DNA of 64,000 bases. Origin: UBA7328 sp965247965. Its GTDB lineage: Bacteria; Bacteroidota; Bacteroidia; Chitinophagales; Saprospiraceae. Below the pieces are notes generated by a model. The model ran no database searches and had not been told where the DNA came from. It saw nothing but the letters and a program-made list of their open reading frames with translations. Made by a program: the position numbers and the translations under genes. Below are positions 8,103-17,564 of this stretch, piece after piece. Location of the stretch: NCBI GenBank assembly GCA_965247965.1, contig OZ252053.1, forward strand, positions 5,828,001-5,892,000, in the 5' to 3' direction. Each line of letters begins with the position of its first letter. Positions within the stretch are counted from its first letter, which is position 1.

Positions 8103-9344
8103 TCATTCACTCATAACCTTTTTCACAACTCTCCCCAACGACAAGCCCTGCACCAATATCGAAAAAAGCACAACACAATAAGTGATCACCAAAATCGTAT
8201 CGCCTGAAAGTTCTTTGGATACTGATAACGCCAAGGCCAGAGAAATCCCACCTTTCAGCCCACCCCATGTAAGAATAGCTCCTGTCTGCCAAAAATTATG
8301 TTCGCCACGACTAATGATGGAGAAGGGCAGAATAATAGAAATCCATCTAGCCGCAAGGACAATCAGAATGGAGAGTAAGCCTGCCAGGAGCAAGGACGAA
8401 CTGAAATCCAACAAATGGATTGCAAGCCCGATCATCACAAAAAGTACGGCATTAAGCCCTTCGTCCAAAATTTCCCATAAATTATCCAGATGTTCGCGGC
8501 TTTGGTTATCAAACGATTCATGAAATATTTTATGACCTAAAAACAAACCCGCTACGACCATCGCTAAAGGCCCTGACATATGCAAGATCGAAGCCAGAGA
8601 ATACCCACCGAGTGCAAATCCAATCGTCAACAAGATGCACAAATGAGCATTTTCCTGTACGCTTCGGATCATTCTAAAAGCTATAAAACCTATAATGGCT
8701 CCTAGCACCAATCCGCCGATGACCTCTTCTACAAAGAGTTTAAAGATTTCTGTGCCCGTCGGATCCATACCGTGTTCCATTCCACTTGCGAAAAGTAATA
8801 GTCCGGTGAAAACGACCACACCTATGCCATCATTGAATAAGGATTCTCCTTCGATTTTTAATTGCAGCGATTGTTCTACACCTGCTTTTTTGAGAATGGC
8901 AATAACGGCTATTGGATCGGTAGGTGAAATTAATGCCCCGAAAAGCAAAGCGTGCAATAAAGGGAGTTCAACGCCAACCATTGCTAACAGAAAGTAGCTT
9001 ACATAGCCAACAATGAATGTAGAAATCAATACACCAATGGTAGCAAATATGAGCACCGACCATTTCTCCCTCTGCAAATCCGCAATATCGACATGCAGCG
9101 CTCCGGCGAAAAGAAGAAGGCTCAGCAAGACATCGAGAAGTAGATTTTTGAAATCGGCATTGAGCACGAGATCGCAAAAGAATTGATAGGTATTCGGTAG
9201 AATTGGTTCGCAAGCGATTACGATTATCGCTGTGATCAAAGACAAAATCATAATGCCAATAGTCGAAGGCAATTTGAGCCACCTATAATTCAAATAGCTA
9301 AAGAGTGCGGCAATGAGAAAGATTATCGAAAAAGATTGAAACAT
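8103..9344 (-). CDS. CPA1-family Na+/H+ antiporter (NhaP-type)
   Basis: A 413-residue polytopic inner-membrane protein with about 12 hydrophobic segments. The motifs LISPTDPIAVIAI and GESLFNDGIGVVV contain the ion-binding SPTDP and ND residues of CPA1 exchangers. It would exchange cytoplasmic Na+ or K+ for external H+. It lacks the long cytoplasmic regulatory tail of some NhaP proteins. The start lies 3 bp after the stop of the K+ channel gene, so the two form an operon for monovalent cation homeostasis. Confidence 0.9.
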   Translation of the reverse strand: MFQSFSIIFLIAALFSYLNYRWLKLPSTIGIMILSLITAIIVIACEPILPNTYQFFCDLVLNADFKNLLLDVLLSLLLFAGALHVDIADLQREKWSVLIFATIGVLISTFIVGYVSYFLLAMVGVELPLLHALLFGALISPTDPIAVIAILKKAGVEQSLQLKIEGESLFNDGIGVVVFTGLLLFASGMEHGMDPTGTEIFKLFVEEVIGGLVLGAIIGFIAFRMIRSVQENAHLCILLTIGFALGGYSLASILHMSGPLAMVVAGLFLGHKIFHESFDNQSREHLDNLWEILDEGLNAVLFVMIGLAIHLLDFSSSLLLAGLLSILIVLAARWISIILPFSIISRGEHNFWQTGAILTWGGLKGGISLALALSVSKELSGDTILVITYCVVLFSILVQGLSLGRVVKKVMSE

Positions 9345-9347
9345 AAT

Positions 9348-9998
9348 TTAGGACTTAGGTGTCTGATGGCTTAAAAATTTACCTACAAAAACAGCTATAC
9401 CGACAGCCAGATAAAATTGACCAATAAGACTAAAAAGCACCGAAAGCGCTCTGGCCGCTTCCGATGTCGGCACAATATCGCCGTATCCGACAGAGGTAAT
9501 ACTAATAAAGCTAAAATAATAATACGTGTAACCGGAAAATTCCACCTCCATTGTCAAAGAACCCGGGCGGATATAGTCCAAAGCTTCAAAAAAGACACCG
9601 CCGATCAGACCGATCAGTATAAATCCAGCCATAGCTCCAATGATCATATCGATATTGATCGCGTTCAAATTGAAGAAGCTCTTCACCAGGTGATAGAATA
9701 CGAGCGAAAAAAGAACGAAGGATGCGATCAAACGAAACGATGCTATATGATCTTCATGACCACTCAGATATTCTACCCAAATAGAAAATAAAGCAGCAAT
9801 ACCCAGAATTATACTCAGCAAACGCTCTGATCTTTTATCGGTCAGTAAGATGCTAGCTCCGATGACCAAAGAGAAGTTGACAGCTACTGTCAAAGCAGGG
9901 CTGGTCTGAAAGATAGAAATGCAAATTGGGCTCAATAAAAAATTAATAAGCGTGATAAGAAGGACACTGAACTTGAATCTTTGGAGCTTTGTTTGCAT
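9348..9998 (-). CDS. Two-pore-helix potassium channel family protein
   Basis: A 216-residue membrane protein. The selectivity filter SVGYGD is followed by a terminal transmembrane helix (LIGQFYLAVGIAVFVGKFL), the Ion_trans_2 pattern. Four hydrophobic segments precede it, so the fold is a six-segment channel with no recognisable voltage-sensor arginine array and no cytosolic RCK/TrkA domain. It would pass K+ across the inner membrane. It is cotranscribed with the downstream Na+/H+ antiporter and divergent from hutH. Confidence 0.87.
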   Translation of the reverse strand: MQTKLQRFKFSVLLITLINFLLSPICISIFQTSPALTVAVNFSLVIGASILLTDKRSERLLSIILGIAALFSIWVEYLSGHEDHIASFRLIASFVLFSLVFYHLVKSFFNLNAINIDMIIGAMAGFILIGLIGGVFFEALDYIRPGSLTMEVEFSGYTYYYFSFISITSVGYGDIVPTSEAARALSVLFSLIGQFYLAVGIAVFVGKFLSHQTPKS

Positions 9999-10054
9999 TG
10001 CACGATCCTAATAGACATGCTCAAAATCGGCATTTTAAATGAAACATAGGCACG

Positions 10055-10088
10055 AAGGAGGCGATCCCTTCAAGGGGGTCGCCTCCTT
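10055..10088. other. GC-rich hairpin in the channel/hutH divergent spacer
   Basis: AAGGAGGCGATCCC pairs with GGGGGTCGCCTCCTT around a short loop. It lies between two divergent genes, only 18 bp before the hutH start, so it is not a conventional terminator. It could block or control hutH initiation, or be a dispersed repeat. Confidence 0.5.
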
Positions 10089-10105
10089 TACATTACTTTT
10101 GATCT

Positions 10106-11656
10106 ATGTTCCATTATGTCAAAGATATATTGACTGCAAGCAAGACGTTGAAAATCATGAGGGGTCGATTGACTCCTACGATCGATACGGAAACCCTGCT
10201 TGAAATAAACGAGTGTCACAAACACGTACTAGCCATGGCTGCCGGAAACGAAGCCGTTTACGGCATCAACACGGGATTCGGACCGCTATGCAACACCCGC
10301 ATTTCAAAAGAAGATACCTTCAAACTTCAAAGAAAACTATTACTCAGCCATAGCGTAGGTGTGGGCGAATCGGTCGATCCTGAGATTGCCAAACTGATGC
10401 TCATTCTCAAGGTTCACTCTCTTGCAAAAGGCTTATCCGGAATTTCTCCGGAAGTACTCGATCGCATCACTTGGCATATTGGAAATGATATTATTCCTGT
10501 AGTTCCATCTCAAGGCTCCTTAGGTGCATCAGGTGATCTTGCGCCCCTTGCGCACCTGTTTTTGCCATTGATCGGCGAAGGTAAAGTCTATTACCATGGT
10601 GTTAGAACAGCCACTTCAAAGGTACTTAAAGAGTTGAAAATCAATCCATTACAATTACCGCCTAAAGTAGGGCTGGCACTGATAAATGGCACTCAATTCA
10701 TTGCCGCACATGCTATTCTGGTACTTGACGATTTTTACAATTGTCTCGCCCATGCTGATATTATAGCTGCTTTAATCATCGAAGGACTGATGGGTTCGCG
10801 AACGCCTTTTCACAAAGAATTGCACGGCGCCCGGCCGTACAAAAGCAATGTACATGTCGCTCGAAGAATCGATCACTTTTTAAAGGGTTCGAAAATAATG
10901 GAAGCACATGAAGATTGCGATCGGGTACAGGATCCATATTCTTTGAGGTGTGCTCCTCAGGTGCATGGAAGTTCGCGAAGTGGGTGGTTGCACCTTAAAT
11001 AAGCTTTAGAGATTGAGATCAATTCGGTAACCGATAATCCACTGGTATTTTCTCAAGATTTGACGATCAGTGGGGGTAATTTTCATGGGCAGCCGTTGGC
11101 GCTGCCTTTGGATTATGCATGCCTGGCTGCCGCCGAATTGGGCAATATTTCAGATAGAAGATCCTATCTCTCACTCGAAGGAAAAGCAGAAGATATACCT
11201 CGATTGTTGATGAAAGATACCGGACTCAATTCCGGATTTATGATCCTTCAGTACACGTCGGCGGCATTAGTTAGTGAGAACAAGGGACTTTGCTTCCCGG
11301 CAAGTGCAGATAGCATTCCTACATCATTGGGTCAGGAAGATCATGTGAGCATGGGAGCGATAAGTGCCAGGAAGGCTTTGAAAGTCTGTCAGAATTTGAA
11401 GAAAATATTGGCGATAGAAATGCTATGCGCTGCTCAGGCTTTTGATTTTAGAAAGCCATTGAAGTCGAGTGACGCTCTGGAAGCTGTACATTCGCATATT
11501 CGCGAACGTATAGAGCATGCTGACGAGGATCGGATTTTTTCTGAAGATATTCAGAGGGCTATTGATATGATTGAGAGCAGGAAGTTGATAGAGATTACGG
11601 ATGAATCTAGAGGCGCTAGATGGAGTGAGTATGATGAAATGTTTGAAACATATTAG
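10106..11656 (+). pseudogene. hutH: Histidine ammonia-lyase with an internal stop codon
   Basis: Histidine ammonia-lyase converts histidine to urocanate, the first step of the Hut pathway. The frame spans 516 codons, the normal length, and contains the MIO-forming ASG triad in GSLGASGDLAPLAHL (141-143). The later blocks INSVTDNPLVFS, GGNFHGQPLALPLDYA and PTSLGQEDHVSMGAISARKA are also conserved. A TAA at 11000-11002 (codon 299) interrupts ...RSGWLHLK-stop-ALEIEIN..., where family members commonly have Glu, so a GAA-to-TAA change is likely. Both halves lie in one frame, so this is a nonsense mutation and not a frameshift or two genes. The truncated 298-residue product lacks part of the active site. 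Confidence 0.9.
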
Positions 11657-11686
11657 GCTTGTTGGTTGTCAAAACCCAATAAACGT

Positions 11687-11866
11687 ATGTTTAGATTTTT
11701 TACAAAAATCCGTCGCGAACTTCTAAAAGATAATCAAATGAAGAGATACACCCTCTACGCCGTCGGCGAAATCCTACTCGCCGTCATCGGTATCCTTATC
11801 GCCTTACAGATCAACAATAATCAGACACTGCTCAAGGGCAAAACCTTTTATTCGTTTATACGTTAA
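11687..11866 (+). pseudogene. DUF6090-like small membrane protein, 3' truncated
   Basis: The frame begins MFRFFTKIRRELLKDNQMKR and continues with one membrane segment ending ILIALQINN. This is the N-terminus of a protein family common in Bacteroidota (FFRKIR...YAIGEIxLVVIGILIALQINNWNE), function unknown. Homology ends near 11820. The rest of the gene is replaced by unrelated sequence that leads to an IS66 element at 11993. It lies 30 bp after the hutH frame. Confidence 0.7.
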
Positions 11867-11984
11867 ACTGTTTATATCGCAAAATCGCTCTATTTTTCCG
11901 TAAACAAATAAACGATTAAACAAGAGAGATTGATTTTTTGACATTGCCTTAAACCGAGTCTCTGTGGCCCCCTGTAATTTCATT

Positions 11985-11992
11985 AAAATTTG
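11985..11992. repeat. 8-bp target duplication of the IS66 element, left
   Basis: AAAATTTG directly precedes the left terminal repeat and recurs at 13526-13533 right after the other end. Eight bases is the standard duplication for IS66. Confidence 0.85.
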
Positions 11993-13525
11993 GTAACTAC
12001 TCAGGTACCAAACAATGCTTTTGAGTAGGGAGTTTGGCAATGCAGTAAAGATAGGCCAAAACATTGAGCTCTCTTTTTTTTAATGTATCGATGCAGGAAC
12101 GCAAGACACAAAATATATTCTGACCCGATTTAAACTGTCCTGAGACCTTTAGTTTTACTTTTACATTTCTTATTGCCCTTTCTGAAGAATTGTTGTCCGG
12201 TGGGACTTCAGAATTGTATAAAAAGGGAAAGATGTAATTCCTGTTTTTTAACATTGATTTTTGAAAAGAATGAGTTTTTGGGAATTCGGTTTTTTCGATA
12301 TGCCTTAACAGTAGCCGATCAAGCCTTTTTTCCAATTTATAGGCATCCTTTTGGTTGGTTTGAAAGGTTTGAGTTTGTTCTGTTCTTTTTCGCAAGGCTA
12401 AAGCATGTTCTAACAAGGACTTAAATTGGCTGGCCCAAACTTGGTTTTCCGATTCTTCCAAAAATATGAGGTCTCTCAATAAGTGAGCTATGCATAATTG
12501 TTTGGATTTGGATTTCATTTTCAGTTGTGCTGCCCAGCGGTCTGACCCTATTGTAGCGTGGGACAAGTGATCGCCAATTATTTGCTGGACACTTATAAAT
12601 CCTCGACTTTCAGTGGCTTTTATGTAAGTGTTTTTCATATTTTGCCACACCCATACCCACCATTTGTCGCCATTTACTTTAGCAGATGTTTCGTCCGAAC
12701 CGACGTAAGTCGATGAAAAGATTTGTTGGAGTATAGCATGGTATATGGGTCGAGCCTTTTGGGCTGCTTTTTTCAATAAGTTCTGTACACTTCCCTCACT
12801 GATGGGCAAGTGAAATATATCTTTGAACAACTGGGTCATTCTTTGGAAGGGAAGATAATGGAAAACGCTAAAATAGCTGACCAGTGCTATGACGCTGCTA
12901 CCATATTGGATCGGTGCTTTTACCCCTTGGGGAAAACTACCTTTTTGAAGATGACCACACCGCCCGCACTGGCATCCATACTGCTGATATTCAATGTATC
13001 TGGGGCGTATCGAAGGTATTTCTACTATTTGTCTTTTCGATACCAATTGTTGCTTTTCCTGATCAATTGTGTCCCCACATTTTGAACAGTAATCACTTTT
13101 TACTATGTGCTTTTCATCAGGATTATCTGTCATTGCAAGATAATGACCCTTATGACCCTTTTGTCCTCCTGATTTACGTCCTGTTTTCTTACGCAGACTT
13201 TTTTTCTCATGTGTTGACTTGTCTTGGCTTGGTGGGTTGTGGCTGTTGTGGCTGTCTTTTTTAACCTCTTTTTTGGCCAGTTGGCTAAGGACTAATTCCA
13301 GTTTTTCGCGAAGTTCTCTAATCTCTTGGCATAGAATTTTATTCTCTTCACGCAAAAACTTATTCTCCTTTCGAAGAAGTTGGTTTTCTTTTTCCAGTTT
13401 TGTTAGTCGTGATTCGATAATAGTCCAATTTATCCGGCCCTATTATCTTTAGTTCGAGTTGGATTGTCCTATAACTCTTTTTACTCCATTATTATTATTC
13501 GTTATATTACCTCCTGAGTAGTTAC
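11993..13525 (-). mobile_element. IS66-family element (1,533 bp)
   Basis: Terminal inverted repeats GTAACTACTCAGG (11993-12005) and CCTGAGTAGTTAC (13513-13525) are exact complements and are bounded by the 8-bp duplication AAAATTTG. Only the tnpC-type transposase is present. The accessory tnpA and tnpB genes of classical IS66 are absent, as in many short Bacteroidota members. The element sits between a truncated DUF6090 gene and mazE. Confidence 0.9.
11997..13355 (-). CDS. IS66-family transposase
   Basis: A 452-residue DDE transposase. It has an N-terminal coiled coil (ENKILCQEIRELREKLELVL), a basic Ser/Gly linker (KKTGRKSGGQKGHKGH), and a zinc-binding region with CSKCG and CQCGRCG (about 90-136). 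The catalytic core contains GSDETSAK, IGSDRWAAQ and the late PPDNNSSERAIR with the catalytic Glu. The usable start is TTG at 13355. An open, Leu/Lys-rich coiled-coil frame extends about 30 codons further upstream without an ATG, so the true start may be earlier and non-standard. The stop overlaps the left terminal repeat. Confidence 0.88.
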   Translation of the reverse strand: MREENKILCQEIRELREKLELVLSQLAKKEVKKDSHNSHNPPSQDKSTHEKKSLRKKTGRKSGGQKGHKGHYLAMTDNPDEKHIVKSDYCSKCGDTIDQEKQQLVSKRQIVEIPSIRPRYIEYQQYGCQCGRCGHLQKGSFPQGVKAPIQYGSSVIALVSYFSVFHYLPFQRMTQLFKDIFHLPISEGSVQNLLKKAAQKARPIYHAILQQIFSSTYVGSDETSAKVNGDKWWVWVWQNMKNTYIKATESRGFISVQQIIGDHLSHATIGSDRWAAQLKMKSKSKQLCIAHLLRDLIFLEESENQVWASQFKSLLEHALALRKRTEQTQTFQTNQKDAYKLEKRLDRLLLRHIEKTEFPKTHSFQKSMLKNRNYIFPFLYNSEVPPDNNSSERAIRNVKVKLKVSGQFKSGQNIFCVLRSCIDTLKKRELNVLAYLYCIAKLPTQKHCLVPE

Positions 13526-13533
13526 AAAATTTG
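13526..13533. repeat. 8-bp target duplication of the IS66 element, right
   Basis: AAAATTTG, identical to 11985-11992. It lies 26 bp before the mazE start, so the IS landed in or beside the mazEF promoter. Confidence 0.85.
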
Positions 13534-13559
13534 TATATTCGTTGTTTAAACTATTTACA

Positions 13560-13826
13560 ATGGAAGTTTTTATAAACAAATGGGGCAACAGCCTTGGTCT
13601 GCGACTGCCAAAACACGTTGCGGACAAGTATGCTCTAAGTAAGGGTTCGAGATTAGTGCTTGAAGAATCTGATGAGGGGATTCTGCTCAAAACGCCTAAA
13701 ATTCCGACGCTCAGAGAGATAATAGATAGTTATCCGGAAGATTATGTTCCGGAAAAGATATGGGGAAAGACATTGCCTTCGGAAGAATGGGAATGGGATG
13801 AAGAAGAACCGGAACCTTATGAGTGA
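13560..13826 (+). CDS. mazE: MazE-like AbrB-fold antitoxin
   Basis: An 88-residue protein starting MEVFINKWGNSLGLRLPKHV, the swapped-hairpin AbrB/MazE DNA-binding domain (residues 1-45), followed by an acidic tail (SEEWEWDEEEPEPYE) that in MazE wraps around the toxin. It would bind MazF and its own promoter. An upstream ATG at 13542 is in frame, but 13560 fits the family start. It overlaps the toxin start by 8 bp (ATGAGTGA). The antitoxin is intact, whereas its toxin is frameshifted. Confidence 0.85.
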   Translation: MEVFINKWGNSLGLRLPKHVADKYALSKGSRLVLEESDEGILLKTPKIPTLREIIDSYPEDYVPEKIWGKTLPSEEWEWDEEEPEPYE

Positions 13827-14162
13827 ATTTGTACCCGACAGATTTGACATTGTCTTCATGAACATGGAGCCACAGTCGGGCACTGAAATTAAGAAACGAA
13901 GGCCATGTCTCGTTTTGTCCACGGCTGAATTCAACAAAAGGACATCCCTGGCTTTTATATGCCAATAACAACTTCTGCACCAAAATCCAACGCACAAATC
14001 AATCTACCAAATCAAAAAACAAGAGGCGCCATCCTCATAGATCAGCTCAGGTCTGTGGATTGGCGATCCAGAAATGCCGTCAAAACTGACGTCTTGAAAG
14101 ATAAAACTATTTATACACATTTGAATGGTATCGTAAATCAGATTATCATGGGAAGTGAGTAA
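13819..14162 (+). pseudogene. mazF: MazF-like endoribonuclease toxin, frameshifted
   Basis: The first frame reads MSEFVPDRFDIVFMNMEPQS and, after TEIKKRRPCLVLST, ends at a stop at 13966-13968 after LAFICQ. The second frame continues PITTSAPKSNAQINLPNQ, then ILIDQLRSVDWRSRNA to 14162. Family members read LA-CPIT here, so one C is missing near 13963 (TGCCAATA instead of TGCCCAATA). MazF toxins cleave mRNA at short sequences. The RRPCLVLS loop and the DQLRSVDWR strand are both present but on opposite sides of the shift, so no active toxin is expected. Confidence 0.82.
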
Positions 14163-14196
14163 TTTGGCCTGGAATTTATACAAGAGTTTATCGTCC

Positions 14197-16222
14197 ATGA
14201 TAGCAATTGATACAGATTTCAAATCCTAAATCCTCCAAGGTATTCCAATCGAATTGGCTCCACCAAAACCTTATCCAAAAAACGCCAATCGCGCCCCAAA
14301 GCGAAAAGACATCCTCTCAAAAGAAGAAAAAAAACTGGCCATTCGAAATGCCCTGCGATACTTTCCAAAAAAAATGGCATAGCGAATTAGCGGGAGAATT
14401 TGCAGAAGAGTTGAACTCCACAGGACGCATATACACGTACCGCTTCAAACCGGGTTATCCGATGCATGCACGACCTATAGACGAATATCCTGCTAAAATC
14501 AAACACGCTGCTGCCATCATGCTCATGATCCAAAACAACCTCGATCCAGCAGTGGCGCAGCATCCAGAAGAATTGATCACCTACGGCGGCAACGGAGCGG
14601 TCTTTCAAAATTGGGCGCAATACCTGCTCACTATGAAGTACTTGGCGACAATGACAGACGAGCAGACTTTGCACATGTATTCAGGACATCCACTGGGATT
14701 GTTTCCGTCTGGTGAAGAAGCTCCCAGAGTGGTAGTCACTAATGGTATGATGATCCCCAATTATTCCAGACCGGACGACTGGGAGCGGTACAATGCATTA
14801 GGCGTAACGCAATATAGCCAGATGACTGCAGGATCGTACATGTACATAGGCCCTCAGGGAATTGTACACGGCACTACGATCACCGTGATGAACGCTTTCA
14901 GAAAGACCTTGGAAAAAGGAGAGAGCCCTGCCGGAAAAATCTTTCTCACAGCTGGCTTAGGAGGTATGAGCGGAGCACAACCAAAAGCTGGGAATATAGC
15001 GGGCTGTATTACAGTATGCGCTGAAGTCAACCAAAAGGCCGCTCAAAAGAGATACGAACAGGGTTGGGTCGATATTTTGATCGATGATGAGCGAGAGTTG
15101 GTGAAGCGGACACAAGCCGCTCAGGCCAATCAAGAAACTATTTCAATAGCCTATCGTGGCAATGTCGTGGACGTCTGGGACCTTTTCTACGAAGAAGGAA
15201 TATTCGTACAGCTCGGCTCCGATCAAACATCTCTGCACAATCCCTGGTCGGGAGGATATTATCCTGCCGGATTGACCTTTGAAGAATCTAATGAATTGCT
15301 TCGAGAAGATCCGGAAGCCTTCAAAGAAAAAGTAGAGGAATCACTGAGACGGCATTCCATTGCCATCAATAAACACGCCGAACGAGGCACTTATTTTTTC
15401 GATTACGGCAATGCGTTTCTGTTGGAGGCTTCTCGGGCTGGAGGGGATGTAATGGCCGAAAATGGAGTCGATTTCAAATACCCCTCTTACGTTCAGGACA
15501 TTCTCGGCCCTATGTGTTTTGATTATGGTTTTGGGCCTTTTAGGTGGGTGTGTACTTCGTGTAATCCCGATGATCTGAGCAGGACAGATGCGATCGCTGC
15601 TGAAGTCTTACAAGAAATAAAAGCCACCGCGCCAGAAGAAATCCAACAACAATTGGACGACAATATCAAGTGGATAAAGGATGCAAAGGTGAATAAGCTG
15701 GTCGTAGGTTCGCAAGCGCGAATTTTATACGCCGACGCCGACGGCAGGGCAAAAATTGCAAAGGCCTTTAACAGTGCGATTGCTTCTGGCGATGTTTCCG
15801 CACCGGTCGTTTTGGGTAGAGATCATCACGATGTGGGCGGTACCGATTCGCCATTCCGGGAGACGAGTAATATCAAGGATGGGAGTAAATTTACTGCTGA
15901 TATGGCTATCCACAATGTTATTGGGGACAGTTTTAGAGGGGCGACTTGGGTATCTATTCACAACGGCGGTGGGGTCGGCTGGGGTGAGGTGATCAATGGT
16001 GGATTCGGGCTGGTTTTGGATGGTACGGAAAATGCAGAACGGAGATTGAAGAGTATGATCTTTTATGATGTGAATAATGGCATTGTCAGGAGGGCATGGG
16101 CGCGGAATGAAGAAGCCTTGTTTGCCGTAAAAAGAGAAATGCAGAGGACTTCTGAATTGGAAGTTACTTTGCCGAATTTGGTGGATGATGAGGTTTTAGA
16201 AAACCTTTTGGACCATGAGTAA
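14197..16222 (+). pseudogene. hutU: Urocanate hydratase with a nonsense codon and a frameshift
   Basis: Urocanate hydratase is the second Hut enzyme; it adds water to urocanate using tightly bound NAD+. The long frame (to 16222) holds the family blocks YGGNGAVFQNWAQYLLTMKY, the NAD-binding GLGGMSGAQPKA, and CTSCNPDDLSRTDAIA with the active-site Cys. The authentic N-terminus lies in another frame: ATG 14197, MIAIDTDFKS, then a TAA at 14227-14229 and the perfectly conserved ILQGIPIELAPPKPYP, ending at ALRYFPKK. An A8 tract at 14367-14374 has one A too many, and the frame resumes as WHSELAGEFAEEL. The two lesions independently prevent full-length product. An internal start would lack about 60 residues. 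Confidence 0.88.
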
Positions 16223-16291
16223 AATCGGATGTCGCTTTTTCTTTTTATGGAATAAATTTACATTATATGTGAAAATGCCTAACTTCGCTAA

Positions 16292-16585
16292 GTGAGGATT
16301 GTAACTTACAAGCGGATTAAAGAATTCACGCAATCTTATCCGGCAGGCGGAGTAGCACTTAATGAATGGTATCACAAGACAAAAAATTCCAACTGGGATA
16401 ATATAAATGACGTTAGAAATACTTTCAGGTCAGTTGATTATGTCGGCAACAATAGGTACGTATTTAATATCAAAGGCAACCATTACCGGCTTGTCGCAAT
16501 TGTCATTTTCCTATCGCAGAAAGTATACATACGCTTTATAGGGAGTCACGATGCCTATTTGCGAATCGACGCAAAAAACATTTAA
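16292..16585 (+). CDS. higB: HigB-family mRNA interferase toxin
   Basis: A 97-residue protein with the HigB pattern: MRIVTYKRIKEF at the N-terminus, ALNEWYHKTKNSNWDNINDV in the centre and a YIRFIGSHDAYLRIDAKNI C-terminus (PF09907 FIGTHxEYDxID). HigB binds the ribosome and cleaves translated mRNA. The start is GTG at 16292; the nearest upstream ATG is out of frame and stops at once. It is followed after 1 bp by its antitoxin, the toxin-first order typical of higBA. All parts are intact. Confidence 0.85.
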   Translation: MRIVTYKRIKEFTQSYPAGGVALNEWYHKTKNSNWDNINDVRNTFRSVDYVGNNRYVFNIKGNHYRLVAIVIFLSQKVYIRFIGSHDAYLRIDAKNI

Positions 16586-16586
16586 T

Positions 16587-16946
16587 ATGGTCACAAAGCG
16601 TGAATATGAAGATAAAATAATCCGAATCGAAGAGCTGCTGAAAGTAGTTGATAATAACACGTCGCCTATAGACTCTTCTTTCATTGAATTGAACAAACTT
16701 TCCAATGAGGTAGCCGATTATGAAGAACGTCATTTTCCTGTGGAAGTCCCGACTCTCATTGATGTTGTTCGTTTGAGAATGTTTGAAAACAACTTAAATC
16801 AGAATGAGTTGGCTAAATTTCTTGGAACGACTTCCAGTAGGTTAAGCGAATACCTCAACGGCAAGCGCGATCTTAGTCTTAAATTGGCGAGAGCTTTGTA
16901 TGGCAAGCTGAATATTGATCCACACTTAATTTTAACTTCCAAATGA
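16587..16946 (+). CDS. higA: HigA-family HTH antitoxin
   Basis: A 119-residue protein. The N-terminal half (KREYEDKIIRIEELLKVVDN) is helical and would neutralise the toxin. The C-terminal XRE helix-turn-helix contains NQNELAKFLGTTSSRLSEYL and NGKRDLSLKLARALYGKLNI. The ATG at 16587 lies one base after the toxin stop and is preferred over an in-frame ATG at 16551 inside the toxin gene. HigA normally represses its own operon. The pair sits within the decayed hut cluster. Confidence 0.85.
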   Translation: MVTKREYEDKIIRIEELLKVVDNNTSPIDSSFIELNKLSNEVADYEERHFPVEVPTLIDVVRLRMFENNLNQNELAKFLGTTSSRLSEYLNGKRDLSLKLARALYGKLNIDPHLILTSK

Positions 16947-16955
16947 TTTCATGAT

Positions 16956-17564
16956 TTGCACTGGATAAAAACAATAACATACCAAGAAGCTAAAGAAGCA
17001 CTTAAGAAAATATACGACAAAGTAAAAGGCCCGAACGATAATATCGACAACGTGCTCTTGATCCACAGCCTTCGCCCCCACACCCTCACCGGCCATATGA
17101 CGCTTTACAAAAATGTACTGCACAATAGTAATAATACCTTGCCCAAATGGTATCTCGAGTCTTTAGGTGTATACGTAAGCCATCTCAATGAATGCGACTA
17201 TTGCGTGGAACATCATTCGATAGGATTACAACGGCTAATTGAAGATGAAAATAGATTTAAAGCCATTCTGCACAGCACTACAACTGATGATACTTCAGGA
17301 GCTTTCGAAGGCAGATATTTACAAGGAATGAATTATGCAAAAAAACTCACCCTGGCTCACCAGGAAATTAAAGAAGCGGATATTAGTGCATTGAGAAAAT
17401 TAGGTTTTTCAGATGGACAGATTTTAGAGATCAACCAGGTCGTAAGTTATTTCAACTATGTCAATCGTACAGTTGTGGGACTAGGCGTAACGACGGACGG
17501 CGAAGAAGTAATCGGGCTTTCGCCCAATGACAGTGATGACCCGAATAACTGGTCTCATGCCTAG
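16956..17564 (+). CDS. Carboxymuconolactone decarboxylase / AhpD-like family protein
   Basis: A 202-residue protein of the CMD superfamily (peroxidase-related type). The motif NECDYCVEHH supplies the redox CxxC and following His of AhpD-like enzymes, which act as thiol peroxidase partners. It starts with TTG at 16956, 9 bp after higA. Its stop overlaps the hutI start, so it is translationally coupled to the hut operon, although no role in histidine breakdown is known. It is the only intact gene of that operon. Confidence 0.75.
   Translation: MHWIKTITYQEAKEALKKIYDKVKGPNDNIDNVLLIHSLRPHTLTGHMTLYKNVLHNSNNTLPKWYLESLGVYVSHLNECDYCVEHHSIGLQRLIEDENRFKAILHSTTTDDTSGAFEGRYLQGMNYAKKLTLAHQEIKEADISALRKLGFSDGQILEINQVVSYFNYVNRTVVGLGVTTDGEEVIGLSPNDSDDPNNWSHA

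Noticed and set aside
10106..11656. Two separate genes for the halves of hutH, or a frameshift
   Set aside because: Both parts are in the same frame and are separated by a single TAA where a conserved Glu is expected, so it is one gene with a nonsense codon.
11804..12064. Minus-strand 86-codon ORF left of the IS66 element
   Set aside because: It spans the IS end and the DUF6090 remnant in an unrelated frame and resembles nothing known.
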